A stretch of DNA of 64,000 nt from an uncultured Paracoccaceae bacterium (GTDB lineage: Bacteria > Pseudomonadota > Alphaproteobacteria > Rhodobacterales > Rhodobacteraceae): assembly GCA_947498985.1 (NCBI GenBank), contig CANMMF010000004.1, positions 1 through 64,000 on the forward strand. Reading direction: 5' to 3'. Below the pieces are notes generated by a model. That model did not search any database. It saw only the letters and a list, made by a program, of their open reading frames with translations, and was not told where the DNA came from. Made by a program: the position numbers and the translations under genes. Below are positions 27,665 to 36,069 of the stretch, piece by piece. Within the stretch, counting starts at the first letter, position 1, and each line of letters opens with the position of its first letter.

Positions 27665-28119
27665 TGCGCAGAACCCTGATCGCCCTTGCCACTGCCGGAT
27701 CCGCCGCCCTGATGCTGGGCGCGCTCGGGTTTCAGTATCTGGGCGATCTGCCGCCCTGCAAGCTCTGTTACTGGCAGCGTTACGGGCATTTTCTGGCCAT
27801 TGCCGCCGGTCTGGTCGCGCTGTCGCGCCCCGCCGCGCTGCTCATCCTTCTGGGCGCATTCGGGGCCGCGTCCTCGGCGGTTATCGGCGCCTATCACACC
27901 GGGGTGGAGCGTGGCTGGTGGGAGGGCCCCAACAGCTGCAGCTCTCAGGACATCAGCGGGCTCACTCCGAAAGAGGCGATGGAGCTTATCATGAACGCGC
28001 CTCTGGTGCGCTGTGACGAGGTCGCCTGGCAGATGCTCGGGCTCTCCATGGCAAGCTGGAACATGCTGGCATCTCTGCTGCTCACGGCGATCTGGCTGCT
28101 GGCGCTGCGCCGCGCCTGA
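27664..28119 (+). CDS. dsbB: DsbB-family disulfide bond formation protein
   Basis: This 151-residue four-helix inner-membrane protein oxidises periplasmic DsbA-type thioredoxins and passes electrons to quinone. It has the first redox pair CKLC in the segment LPPCKLCYWQRYGH and a second periplasmic pair in the loop NSCSSQD...LVRCDEV. Four hydrophobic spans are seen, at about 8-26, 40-57, 60-78 and 124-146. It starts within the stop codon of the YqaA gene, which implies translational coupling. Confidence 0.9.
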   Translation: MRRTLIALATAGSAALMLGALGFQYLGDLPPCKLCYWQRYGHFLAIAAGLVALSRPAALLILLGAFGAASSAVIGAYHTGVERGWWEGPNSCSSQDISGLTPKEAMELIMNAPLVRCDEVAWQMLGLSMASWNMLASLLLTAIWLLALRRA

Positions 28120-28127
28120 TCTGGAGC

Positions 28128-28189
28128 GCCTGACGAAATACCCGATATATCGCGTATCACGTAGCGCGATGAAATCCCGGATGTCAGGC
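28128..28189. terminator. Long stem-loop between convergent dsbB and the Lrp gene
   Basis: Outer arms GCCTGAC (28128-28134) and GTCAGGC (28183-28189) enclose a second inverted repeat, ATCGCG (28149-28154) and CGCGAT (28165-28170). No T-run follows on either strand. The site between two gene ends suggests termination or transcript-end protection. Confidence 0.4.
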
Positions 28190-28223
28190 AGCGTTACGTG
28201 ATGCGGGTTCGTCGCATGGTGCT

Positions 28224-28652
28224 TCAGCCCGACGATTTCCGCGTCGAGAGCAAAAGCGAGGTCTCTGAATTGGCGATCCCGTCGAGCCGCCTTATGCGGC
28301 TCAGCACAAGGTCGAGCGCCTCCAGACTGTCGGTGCCAAGTTCGGCGATCACGTCCCAGCGCCCGTTGGTGGCGTGCAGCGCGCGCAGTTCGGCAAAGCC
28401 CGACAGCTGCCGGGTCACCCGCTCGGTGCCCCGCCCCTCGATGGCGATCATCGTCAGTGCCCGCACCGGATCGCTGGCGACATCCGCGCGGGTCACCACC
28501 GAAAAGCCGACAATCTCGCCGCTGGCCTGCAACCGCTCGATCCGCGTGCGCACCGTGGTGCGCGACAGCCCCAGCATCACCGCCAGATCGGAATGCGAGG
28601 CGCGGGCGTTGCGGCGCAGCGCCGCCAGCAGTCTTTGATCGGTATCGTCCAT
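28224..28652 (-). CDS. Lrp/AsnC-family regulator, divergent from arginase
   Basis: This 142-residue protein starts at ATG 28652; a TTG three codons upstream lies closer to GGAAGG and is an alternative. The N-terminal AsnC helix-turn-helix (DDTDQRLLAALRRNARAS, then LAVMLGLSRTTVRTRIERL) is followed by a RAM ligand-binding domain (about 65-140). Its position divergent from the arginase/ornithine cyclodeaminase pair suggests it controls arginine catabolism, as related Lrp-type regulators do. Confidence 0.88.
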   Translation of the reverse strand: MDDTDQRLLAALRRNARASHSDLAVMLGLSRTTVRTRIERLQASGEIVGFSVVTRADVASDPVRALTMIAIEGRGTERVTRQLSGFAELRALHATNGRWDVIAELGTDSLEALDLVLSRIRRLDGIANSETSLLLSTRKSSG

Positions 28653-28779
28653 ATCGGACAATTTACCTTCCGTTTTGGCCAATTGAAACCCATATCGGTC
28701 AATCTGCGCCCTTCCGCACGGCACGAATCGGCGCGATATCTGCCATACCATAGCAACCCTGACACTCGACGAGGCGGAC

Positions 28780-29700
28780 ATGACCCAATCCATCTTTCTG
28801 ATCGGCGCCCCCATGGACAGCGGCAAGGCCCGCGAAGGATGCCTGATGGGGCCCGACGCCTACCGCACGGCAGGTCTCGCCCGCGCGCTTGGCGATCTGG
28901 GCCATGACGTCCGCGATCTGGGCAATGTGGCGCCCGATGCCGTCGATCTGCCCCAACACCCGCATCTGCACGAACTGCCCCGCACCATCGGCTGGACGCA
29001 GGCCCTGTCGCGCGCCGCCGAAAGCGCCATGGCCAGGGCTGTGCCCGTGTTCATGGGCGGCGATCACGCGCTCTCGCTCGGCAGCGTGCATGGCGTGACC
29101 GCGCATGCCGCGACGCAGGGCCGCCCGCAATTTGTGCTCTGGCTCGACGCGCATTCCGATTACCACACGCCGCAATCCACCGCCTCTGGCAATCTGCACG
29201 GCACGCCGCTGGGGTATCTGACCGGGCGCGCCGGGTTCGACGGCTTCCCGCCCGTCGCGCATCCGATCCCGCAGGACCAGGTCTGCCTCTTCGGGCTGCG
29301 CTCCGTCGATGCGCCGGAACGCGCGGCGCTTGAGCAGACCGACATCCACCTGCACGACATGCGCGCCATCGACGAACACGGCATCAAGCCGCTGCTCACG
29401 CCTTTTCTCGACCGCGTTGCGGCTGCCGGTGGCGCGCTGCATGTCTCGCTCGATGTCGATTTCCTCGACCCCTCCATCGCGCCGGCCGTCGGCACCACCG
29501 TGCCCGGCGGCGCCACCATGCGCGAGGCGCATCTGGTGATGGAGCTCATTCACGACAGCGGCCTCATGACCTCGATGGATCTTGTCGAGCTCAACCCGAT
29601 GCTCGACGAACGGGGCCGCACCGCGCAGGTGATGGTCGATCTCTGCGCCTCCGCCATGGGCCGCCGCGTCTTTGACCGCCCCACCCCGCGCCTCCTCTGA
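28780..29700 (+). CDS. rocF: Arginase
   Basis: Arginase hydrolyses arginine to ornithine and urea. The 306-residue ureohydrolase has the manganese ligands in GGDHALSLG, DAHSDYHTP and SLDVDFLDP. The HGTPLGYLTGR loop and the C-terminal SMDLVELNPMLDERGRTAQ typical of arginases are also present. The start at ATG 28780 follows GAGGCGG. Ornithine cyclodeaminase follows 44 bp downstream, giving an arginine-ornithine-proline path. A divergent Lrp-type gene is the likely regulator. Confidence 0.95.
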   Translation: MTQSIFLIGAPMDSGKAREGCLMGPDAYRTAGLARALGDLGHDVRDLGNVAPDAVDLPQHPHLHELPRTIGWTQALSRAAESAMARAVPVFMGGDHALSLGSVHGVTAHAATQGRPQFVLWLDAHSDYHTPQSTASGNLHGTPLGYLTGRAGFDGFPPVAHPIPQDQVCLFGLRSVDAPERAALEQTDIHLHDMRAIDEHGIKPLLTPFLDRVAAAGGALHVSLDVDFLDPSIAPAVGTTVPGGATMREAHLVMELIHDSGLMTSMDLVELNPMLDERGRTAQVMVDLCASAMGRRVFDRPTPRLL

Positions 29701-29744
29701 TCGCCACCCTGCATTCCAGCCCTCCAGACAATCGGGAGCTTTTG

Positions 29745-30830
29745 ATGACCCACAATCCGAACCCGTCCGACAAGGCTCTGGTACCTTTCGTCTCCGTCGA
29801 TCACATGATGCAGCTCATCCACCGCACCGGAATCCGCGAGATGATCGCCGGTATCGCGCGGAATATCGAAGACGATTTCCGGCGCTGGGAGCAGTTCGAC
29901 AAGACGCCCCGCGTGGCCGCACACAGCCAGGTCGGTGTGATCGAGCTGATGCCCACCGCCGATGACGCGCATTATGCGTTCAAATATGTCAACGGTCATC
30001 CCAAGAACACCGCCGACGGGCTGCAGACCGTGACCGCCTTCGGGTTGCTGGCGGATATGGACACCGGCTACCCGCTGCTTTTGTCCGAAATGACGCTGCT
30101 CACCGCGCTCAGAACCGCCGCCATGTCCGCCGTCGCCGCGCGCCATCTGGCCCCGAAGGACGCCACAACCATGGCGATGATCGGCAATGGCGCGCAGGCG
30201 GAATTCCAGAGCCTCGCCATGCAGGCACTGTGCGGGATAACCGATGTGAGGCTTTACGACACCGATCCCGCGGCCACCGCGAAATGCGCGGCCAATCTGG
30301 CGGGCACGGGCCTGACGGTGACGCCCTGCCGCTCCGCCGAAGAGGCGATCCAGGGCGCCGGGATCATCACCACCTGCACCGCCGACAAACGCAACGCGCG
30401 GGTGCTGACCGACAACATGGTCGGCGCCGGCGTGCATATCAACGCCATCGGCGGCGACTGTCCCGGCAAGACCGAACTGGCCGAAGCGATCCTGCACCGC
30501 GCGTCGATCTTCGTGGAATATCCCGAGCAGACCCGCATCGAAGGCGAGATCCAGCAGCTGGACGCCGATCACCCGGTGACCGAGCTCTGGCAGGTGATCA
30601 CCGGCGCCGCCAATGGCCGGAGCGATGCCCGCCAGATCACGCTTTTCGACAGCGTGGGCTTTGCGATCGAGGATTTCTCGGCCTTGCGCTACGTGCATGA
30701 TGCGGCGCGCGCCACAGGGCTCAACCTGCCGCTCGACCTGCTGGCGGATCCCGACGATCCGCGCGATCTTTTCGGCATGGTCATGCGCGCGGCACCCGCG
30801 CGCAAAGCCGCGCCTGTCGAGGACGCGTGA
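29745..30830 (+). CDS. Ornithine cyclodeaminase
   Basis: This NAD-dependent enzyme converts ornithine to proline and ammonia (mu-crystallin/OCD family). The 361-residue product from ATG 29745 (GGGAG upstream) shows the substrate-lysine region FKYVNGHPKNT, the Rossmann motif MIGNGAQAEFQ, and the catalytic Asp region NAIGGDCPGKTEL. The segments VEYPEQTRIEGEIQ and TLFDSVGFAIEDFSAL are characteristic. It directly follows arginase and should use its product. By length and GGDCPGK it is a true OCD rather than an ectoine EutC-like paralog. Confidence 0.92.
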   Translation: MTHNPNPSDKALVPFVSVDHMMQLIHRTGIREMIAGIARNIEDDFRRWEQFDKTPRVAAHSQVGVIELMPTADDAHYAFKYVNGHPKNTADGLQTVTAFGLLADMDTGYPLLLSEMTLLTALRTAAMSAVAARHLAPKDATTMAMIGNGAQAEFQSLAMQALCGITDVRLYDTDPAATAKCAANLAGTGLTVTPCRSAEEAIQGAGIITTCTADKRNARVLTDNMVGAGVHINAIGGDCPGKTELAEAILHRASIFVEYPEQTRIEGEIQQLDADHPVTELWQVITGAANGRSDARQITLFDSVGFAIEDFSALRYVHDAARATGLNLPLDLLADPDDPRDLFGMVMRAAPARKAAPVEDA

Positions 30831-30903
30831 CACGCGCGCACCGAGGGGGCGTGACACGACCGCACCTCTCTGGCATGACAGGGTGGCCGAGCGCGGAGAG
30901 CCC

Positions 30904-31047
30904 ATGACCAACACGATCGCTATCGTTCTTGCAGTGCTGATTGTCGGCGGTCTGGCGCTCGACTACGCGATGTTCGGCTCCGAACATCTGGTGTTTCTGG
31001 CGCGCAAGTTCTTCGTGCTGCTCGACTGGCTGGCCTTTTGGCGCTGA
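30904..31047 (+). CDS. Small single-span membrane protein
   Basis: This 47-residue protein starts at ATG 30904 with GGAGAG upstream. It has a hydrophobic span (residues 4-22, IAIVLAVLIVGGLALDYAM), then a conserved-looking amphipathic tail (HLVFLARKFFVLLDWLAFWR) rich in aromatic residues. I do not know a named family. Its place just before the GAPDH 2 promoter may be conserved in related genomes, but I cannot check. Coding use resembles its neighbours. Confidence 0.65.
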   Translation: MTNTIAIVLAVLIVGGLALDYAMFGSEHLVFLARKFFVLLDWLAFWR

Positions 31048-31131
31048 GGACGGTTCCGGTCCGGTCGAAAATCTGTATTCTCCGCGCCAGACGCTCTTGC
31101 CACCCCCCCGTCCGCGGCCTCTCCGGTCCGG

Positions 31132-31179
31132 TTGACAACATGGGGTCGCTGTGGTGAGAGCGGCGCTGTTAGCGATAAC
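31132..31179 (+). promoter_or_regulatory. Promoter and CceR-like operator of GAPDH 2
   Basis: TTGACA at 31132-31137 is a perfect -35; the -10 at the expected place (31155-31160) is weak. GTTAGCGATAAC at 31168-31179 matches the CceR operator pattern GTTANCGNTAAC completely. It lies just after the expected transcription start, 31 bp before the gap ATG. CceR binding is inferred. Confidence 0.6.
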
Positions 31180-31210
31180 GAAACCCGTACAAACGTCGAA
31201 GGAGTCCCGC

Positions 31211-32215
31211 ATGAGTGTCAAGGTAGCCATCAACGGCTTTGGGCGCATCGGACGCAACGTGCTGCGCGCGATCATCGAATCCGGCCGCACCGATATCGAG
31301 GTGGTTGCGATCAACGATCTCGGCCCGGTCGAGACCAATGCCCACCTGCTGCAATATGACAGCGTGCACGGGCGGTTTCCGGTGGAGGTGACCACCTCCG
31401 ACGACAGCATCGATGTGGGCCGCGGGCCGATCCGCGTGACCGCGATGCGCAACCCGGCGGATCTGCCCTGGTCGGATGTGGACGTCGTGCTGGAATGCAC
31501 CGGCATCTTCACCTCGAAGGAGAAGTGCCAGGCGCATCTCGACAACGGCTCGTCGCGGGTGCTGATCTCGGCGCCGGGCTCGGATGCCGACAAGACCATC
31601 GTCTACGGCGTGAACCACGAGGCGCTGACCGCGGACGATCTCATCGTCTCCAACGCCTCGTGTACGACAAACTGCCTCGCGCCGGTGGCCAAGGTGCTCA
31701 ACGACGCCATCGGCATCACCCGCGGCTTCATGACCACGGTGCATTCCTATACCGGCGACCAGCCGACGCTGGACACGATGCACAAGGATCTCTACCGCGC
31801 GCGCGCCGCGGCGATGAGCATGATCCCGACCTCGACCGGCGCCGCCAAGGCGGTGGGTCTGGTGCTGCCGGAGCTCAACGGCAAGCTGGACGGTGTGGCG
31901 ATCCGGGTCCCGACGCCGAACGTCTCGGTGGTCGATCTGACGTTTGAGGCCTCGCGTGACACGTCGGTCGAGGAGATCAACGACGCGATCCGCGCGGCGG
32001 CCAATGACGGGCCGCTGAAGGGGGTGCTGGGCTTCACCGACCGCAAGCTGGTGTCGATGGATTTCAACCACGATCCGCACTCGTCGATCTTTGCCACCGA
32101 CCAGACCAAGGTCATGGACGGCACGATGGTGCGGATCCTGACCTGGTATGACAATGAATGGGGCTTCTCCAACCGGATGTCGGACACCGCCGTGGCGATG
32201 GGCAAGCTGATCTGA
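31211..32215 (+). CDS. gap: Glyceraldehyde-3-phosphate dehydrogenase 2, NAD type
   Basis: This is a 334-residue phosphorylating GAPDH with INGFGRIGR, Cys151 in [16 protein letters not shown] and TSTGAAKA. D36 in AINDLG is the acidic residue that binds the ribose of NAD, so this copy is predicted to be the classical NAD-dependent glycolytic enzyme. It contrasts with the paralog at 9078, which has Ala there. Start ATG 31211 follows GGAG. It ends at a strong terminator and carries a perfect CceR-like operator in its promoter. Confidence 0.95.
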   Translation: MSVKVAINGFGRIGRNVLRAIIESGRTDIEVVAINDLGPVETNAHLLQYDSVHGRFPVEVTTSDDSIDVGRGPIRVTAMRNPADLPWSDVDVVLECTGIFTSKEKCQAHLDNGSSRVLISAPGSDADKTIVYGVNHEALTADDLIVSNASCTTNCLAPVAKVLNDAIGITRGFMTTVHSYTGDQPTLDTMHKDLYRARAAAMSMIPTSTGAAKAVGLVLPELNGKLDGVAIRVPTPNVSVVDLTFEASRDTSVEEINDAIRAAANDGPLKGVLGFTDRKLVSMDFNHDPHSSIFATDQTKVMDGTMVRILTWYDNEWGFSNRMSDTAVAMGKLI

Positions 32216-32239
32216 CGCCCGCCTGACCAGAACAACGCG

Positions 32240-32269
32240 AAGGCCCGGTCGATGGACCGGGCTTTTTTG
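32240..32269 (+). terminator. Terminator of GAPDH 2
   Basis: Stem GCCCGGTC/GGACCGGGC with a short loop, followed by TTTTTT. Confidence 0.85.
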
Positions 32270-32542
32270 TCTTTGCCAACGGGTCCGGGGCGCGGTGCTG
32301 TCTTGCCGGACAATCTTTCTTCTGGATGGCGCGTCAGGTTGTTTGCGAAACCTCATCCAATGGTCGGGTGGTCACAGCCCGGCCTCATTCCAGCGCTTTG
32401 GATGGTATCGGCCCAGCCGACGCAGGTCGGCCCAGGCGCGGCGGCGGCTCACGTCACAAGCTCTGCGCGTTCATTCGATCCGGGACCCCGGGCGCGCCCC
32501 GTCCCGCGCGCTGGTCAAACTCGGCCCGTACCAAGTCAGCCG
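32270..32542. other. Intergenic stretch after GAPDH 2
   Basis: About 270 bp separate the terminator from the end of the next minus-strand gene (327 bp counted from the GAPDH 2 stop). I see no supported gene or clear terminator for the minus strand. Confidence 0.4.
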
Positions 32543-33025
32543 TCAGAGCCCGCTCTCCCGCAGCGGAGCCGCGACTCTTTCAGGCGTATCCCCGATGGCC
32601 GATATCGCCTCCTTGTACTGCGCCTGTGCCGAGCCCGGCAAAGGCGCGGCAACCCCCGGCGGCACGGGATCGAGGCCGCCGCCCTGCGCCCCGGCGCCCG
32701 GTCCCGCAGGAGCGCGCGGCAACAGCGTGGTTTCCACGGGCGGCGGTGTCAGGGCCGCGAGGACCGCCGCCACCTCCGCCCCGCTGGCCACCTGCGATGC
32801 TGCCACGCTCTGCCCGTGCGCGGGAACGGAGAACCCCTCCGCCGCGCCTGCGCGGGGTGCGGCCACTGCCTGTCTGACCGCTTGCCCGCTCTTGCCCTGC
32901 GGCACCTGCATCGGTCCCAGCGCCTTGCCTGCCTCTATGCTGCCCATGATCTTGCCCGTATCGCCCCTCGTTGCGGAATTGTTCTGACCATAGGACAAAC
33001 CGGTTACCAATTCCTTTCCCGCCAT
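32543..33025 (-). CDS. Low-complexity hypothetical protein
   Basis: This is a 160-residue open frame from ATG 33025. It is rich in Ala, Gly, Pro and Val with no recognisable domain. A short C-terminal part (SAQAQYKEAISAIGDTPERV) looks like an amphipathic helix. The ribosome-binding site is weak; AAAGGA lies inside the frame near an alternative TTG. No signal peptide or membrane span is seen. It could be a real lineage-specific protein or a chance frame. Confidence 0.4.
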   Translation of the reverse strand: MAGKELVTGLSYGQNNSATRGDTGKIMGSIEAGKALGPMQVPQGKSGQAVRQAVAAPRAGAAEGFSVPAHGQSVAASQVASGAEVAAVLAALTPPPVETTLLPRAPAGPGAGAQGGGLDPVPPGVAAPLPGSAQAQYKEAISAIGDTPERVAAPLRESGL

Positions 33026-33101
33026 CGCCCGCAGCCGCCATGCAGAAAATGCAAGGCAGACTTTCCTCCGGCGGTCTTGCGCTGCGCTGCAGCATTCTTA
33101 T

Positions 33102-33113
33102 GTTGGCGCTAAC
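33102..33113 (+). promoter_or_regulatory. CceR-like operator upstream of the DUF1127 gene
   Basis: GTTGGCGCTAAC differs by one base from the pattern GTTANCGNTAAC seen upstream of both GAPDH genes. It lies 31 bp before the small gene at 33144. Confidence 0.4.
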
Positions 33114-33143
33114 GAAACCAAGTGAAAGCAAACGGAGACCATC

Positions 33144-33308
33144 ATGAACGATTTCATCTCCACCCTTCGTCATCGCCTGCACAACCGCAGCCTTTATAAC
33201 CGCACGGTCACCGAACTGCGCGCGATGCCCCTGGATGTGGCGCTCGACCTCGACCTTTACCAAGGCGACGCCGAGCGGATTGCACGCAGCGCAGTCTACG
33301 GCCGCTGA
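33144..33308 (+). CDS. DUF1127-like small protein
   Basis: This 54-residue protein has ATG 33144 with GGAG seven bases upstream. The pattern LYNRTVTELRAMPLDVALDL, then GDAERIARSAVYG, fits the DUF1127 (YjiS-like) domain: a short basic helix, an Arg-rich turn, then a helix ending in an A-x-YG motif. Small DUF1127 proteins in alphaproteobacteria bind RNA or affect stress and C1 metabolism. The specific role here is unknown. A CceR-like palindrome precedes it and a GC hairpin follows. Confidence 0.75.
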   Translation: MNDFISTLRHRLHNRSLYNRTVTELRAMPLDVALDLDLYQGDAERIARSAVYGR

Positions 33309-33324
33309 GGCCACGCAGAATTCA

Positions 33325-33350
33325 CGCCGGGGCACCCCCCTGCCCCGGCG
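33325..33350 (+). terminator. Hairpin after the DUF1127 gene
   Basis: Perfect 9-bp stem CGCCGGGGC/GCCCCGGCG with an eight-base loop; no T-run. Confidence 0.45.
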
Positions 33351-33433
33351 ACCATCACGGGCGCGCGATCAGTTGTGTCGTGGCCGAACGGTCCACCGCC
33401 GCCACGCTGCATTCGCAGCTTCCGGAGGCGCAG

Positions 33434-33919
33434 ATGGCCCGCAAGACGAAAAAACCCCACACCACATCCTCCGCATCCAAACCGCCGCGCCGCACGGCGC
33501 CGAGAAGGCGCGCGATGCTTGGCACTCTGGCGCTTTACGGTGCCGGTGCCGCGGTTGTGCTGGGTGGCGGCGGCGCGCTGGCGATGGACTTCCGCAACAC
33601 GCTCTCCGAAGCGGATCTGAGCAAGGTCGGCAACGGTCTGCCGACAATTGTGCAGATCCACGATCCGCGCTGTTCGCTGTGCCGCGCTTTGCAGAAAGAG
33701 ACGCGTCAGGCGCTCAAAGAATGCGATACGGATGATACGCAGTATCTTGTGGCCAATATCGCCACCGCCGAATGCACATCGGTCCAGACCCGGATCGGGC
33801 TGCCGCATGTGACGCTGGTGTTGTTCGACGGGGCTGGCACATATCTGCACACCATCCAGGGGGTGACGCCGTCGGAGACCATCAAGGCGGATAGGACCCG
33901 GTTTCCGGCGCGCGCCTGA
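33434..33919 (+). CDS. Membrane-anchored thioredoxin-like protein
   Basis: This 161-residue protein starts at ATG 33434 behind GGAGG. A basic N-terminus (residues 1-27) leads into one hydrophobic span (about 28-52, MLGTLALYGAGAAVVLGGGG). A thioredoxin-like domain follows, facing the periplasm, with CSLC in DPRCSLCRALQKET. The second half (YLVANIATAEC, then GLPHVTLVLFDGAGTYLHTIQG) has the expected cis-Pro position (LPHV). It may be a periplasmic thiol-disulfide or thioredoxin-fold protein of unknown partner. The basic start could also be read as a signal for membrane insertion. Confidence 0.72.
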   Translation: MARKTKKPHTTSSASKPPRRTAPRRRAMLGTLALYGAGAAVVLGGGGALAMDFRNTLSEADLSKVGNGLPTIVQIHDPRCSLCRALQKETRQALKECDTDDTQYLVANIATAECTSVQTRIGLPHVTLVLFDGAGTYLHTIQGVTPSETIKADRTRFPARA

Positions 33920-33934
33920 GCCCCGCCCGCGCGC

Positions 33935-34426
33935 TCAGTCGTAGCGTTCCTGCAGCGCCTTCAGCACCGGCGGCGTGACGAAGTTCGAGACGTCGCCGCC
34001 CAGACGCGCGATCTCCTTGACCAGCTTGGAGGCAATCGCCTGATGCCGCGCTTCGGCCATCAGGAACACCGTCTCGATGGTGTCGTCGAGCGCGCGGTTC
34101 ATGCCGACCATCTGGAATTCGTACTCGAAATCCGCCACCGCGCGCAGCCCGCGGATGATGATCTGCGCGCCGACGTCGCGGGCGCAATCGATGAGCAGGT
34201 TCTCGAACGGATGGGCCACGATCTCGGTGCCGGTCTGCTCCGACAGCGACACCACCTCGGCCTCGATCATCGCCAGCCGTTCCTCCAGATCGAACAGCGG
34301 GCCTTTGTCGCGGTTGATCGCCACACCGATGACCAGACGATCGACCAGCACCGTGGCGCGCCGGATGATGTCGATATGCCCATGGGTGATGGGATCGAAC
34401 GTGCCGGGATAAAGACCGATGCGCAT
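33935..34426 (-). CDS. coaD: Phosphopantetheine adenylyltransferase
   Basis: CoaD transfers AMP to 4'-phosphopantetheine in coenzyme A synthesis. The 163-residue product shows the nucleotidyltransferase motif YPGTFDPITHGHIDII, then INRDKGPLFDLEER, the segment IIRGLRAVADFEYEFQM and the C-terminal ISSS-equivalent SKLVKEIARLGGDVSNFV. Length is typical. ATG 34426 has GGGGG upstream. Confidence 0.96.
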   Translation of the reverse strand: MRIGLYPGTFDPITHGHIDIIRRATVLVDRLVIGVAINRDKGPLFDLEERLAMIEAEVVSLSEQTGTEIVAHPFENLLIDCARDVGAQIIIRGLRAVADFEYEFQMVGMNRALDDTIETVFLMAEARHQAIASKLVKEIARLGGDVSNFVTPPVLKALQERYD

Positions 34427-34552
34427 CTGGGTGCCCCCTGTCGTTCAGCTTGGGCGCGACGCAACATTATTGCGCGCGCGATTGCAAGCGGAAAGCCGCC
34501 CGCGCGCGCGCCCCGGTGCGCCGGGTGCGTCCCGGTTGCACGGCGGGGCGTG

Positions 34553-34990
34553 TTACCACTGGCTGGTGATCATGCCTTCGAGCGCGTCTTTTTCCATCGC
34601 AAGCTGGCTGAGCCGCGCCTTGACCACGTCGCCCAGCGTCACCAGCCCGACCATCTTGCCGTCCTCGACCACCGGCATGTGGCGAAAGCGCCCGTCGGTC
34701 ATCTTCTGCAGGACGCCCTCGGCGCTGTCGGCGCGGGTGCAGGTGATCAGGTCGCGGGTCATCATGTCGTCGACCGTCTGCTTGAGGCAGGCGGCGCCCT
34801 GTTCGGCCAGTTCGCGGACGATGTCGCGCTCCGACAGGATCCCGTCGGCGGTCGAGCCATCGGCGGATATCACAACCGTACCGATCCGCTTGTCCGCCAG
34901 GATCTTGGCCGCGTCGGACACAAGCGAGCCGGGCTTGACGGTCACAACCCCGTCGTTGCCTTTGGATTTCAGGATTTGCAGCACTTGCAT
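34553..34990 (-). CDS. Tandem CBS-domain protein
   Basis: This 145-residue protein starts at ATG 34990 behind GGAGGG. Two CBS motifs (about 10-65 and 75-130) form one Bateman module. Typical strands are VVTVKPGSLVSDAAKILADK with IGTVVISADGSTADGILSERD, and DLITCTRADSAEGVLQKM with RHMPVVEDGKMVGLVTLGD. Such stand-alone modules bind adenine nucleotides and can regulate partners or sense energy state. No effector domain is present. Confidence 0.9.
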   Translation of the reverse strand: MQVLQILKSKGNDGVVTVKPGSLVSDAAKILADKRIGTVVISADGSTADGILSERDIVRELAEQGAACLKQTVDDMMTRDLITCTRADSAEGVLQKMTDGRFRHMPVVEDGKMVGLVTLGDVVKARLSQLAMEKDALEGMITSQW

Positions 34991-35058
34991 GGGCACCCTC
35001 CGCTGTAACGACTTCGTGACGCCAGCGTCCACCCGCAAGCATCGAAATGTCAAGGCTT

Positions 35059-35961
35059 TCAGCCCGCAACCTGCGCCTCTAGCCGCGTCAGTTCCGCGCG
35101 CAGCCCGGCGCCGAGGGCTTCTGCAAAGCGGTTCATCCGCTCCAGCCTGCGGTCATCCTCGTGACGCACGAGGTAAAAGCTGCGCGTCAGGCTGACCTGA
35201 TCGGCGAGCACCCGGCGCAGCCGCGGCGCGGTGGCCAGCGCAAAATCATGTACGATGCCGACACCCGCGCCCTGCCGCATCCACTGGAACTGCACGGAGG
35301 CGGAGTTCGATGCCAGCTGCACCCCGCGCAGGCCCAGATCCGCGAGGTAGTCGAGCTCCTTGTCGAAGATCATGTCGGGGATGTAGCCGACGATGGCATG
35401 GCGCCGCAGATCGGCGACGGTGCGGATCGGCGCGTGCCGCTTGAGATAGTCGCGCGAGGCCGCGAGATGCAGATGGTAGTCAGTGATCTTGCTGACCAGC
35501 AGCCGCCCTGCGGTGGGGGCCGAGACGGCGATGGCCATGTCGGCCTCGCGGCGGCTGAGGTTCACCACGCGCGGCAGCGCCACGATCTGCAATTCCAGAT
35601 CGGGGTTTTCGGCGGCAATCGCGGCGCAGACCTGCGGCAGCAGGAAATTGGCGCAGCCATCCGGCGCGCCGATGCGGATCTGGCCCGAAAGCCCCTCGGC
35701 ATGGCCGCGCACCGCCTCGGACGCCAGGCTCATCGCCTGTTCGGCCTCTTCGGCATGGGCCACCAGGCGCGCGCCCGCCTCGGTCAGCGCGTAGCCTTGC
35801 GGGGATTTGGCAAAAAGCGCCGCCCCCATGCCCTGCTCCAGCCGCGCGATGCGCCGCCCGACCGTGGCCGCATCCATGCGCAGCGACCGGCCTGCCGCCG
35901 ACAGGCTCTCGCCGCGCACCACGGCGAGGAAGATCCGCATGTCATCCCAGCTGTCCGTCAC
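35059..35961 (-). CDS. LysR-family regulator, divergent from mmsA
   Basis: This 300-residue regulator starts at GTG 35961, after GGGCGG. A winged helix-turn-helix (about 6-65, DDMRIFLAVVRGESLSAAGR, then DAATVGRRIARLEQGM) is followed by a periplasmic-binding-like effector domain (about 90-295, GQIRIGAPDGCANFLLPQVC). The divergent gene is mmsA, so it probably controls mmsA and itself. Two TTTGCA-type palindromes lie in the shared promoter. Confidence 0.88.
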   Translation of the reverse strand: MTDSWDDMRIFLAVVRGESLSAAGRSLRMDAATVGRRIARLEQGMGAALFAKSPQGYALTEAGARLVAHAEEAEQAMSLASEAVRGHAEGLSGQIRIGAPDGCANFLLPQVCAAIAAENPDLELQIVALPRVVNLSRREADMAIAVSAPTAGRLLVSKITDYHLHLAASRDYLKRHAPIRTVADLRRHAIVGYIPDMIFDKELDYLADLGLRGVQLASNSASVQFQWMRQGAGVGIVHDFALATAPRLRRVLADQVSLTRSFYLVRHEDDRRLERMNRFAEALGAGLRAELTRLEAQVAG

Positions 35962-35979
35962 GGTCCGCCCGGCCCCCGC

Positions 35980-36034
35980 TTTGCATTCCTGCAAATCCTT
36001 TTTGCCAGATTGGCCCTTTTGATCGCAATTTTGC
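35980..36034. promoter_or_regulatory. Palindromes in the LysR-mmsA intergenic region
   Basis: A 16-bp palindrome, TTTGCA-TTCC-TGCAAA (35980-35995), lies close to the LysR start. A shorter one, GCAA-TT-TTGC (36025-36034), lies 35 bp before mmsA. Both share the TTGC/GCAA half site and suit LysR binding. Binding itself is inferred. Confidence 0.5.
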
Positions 36035-36069
36035 AAGGGTAGCGTCGCGCCAACGCATAGGAGGATCCC

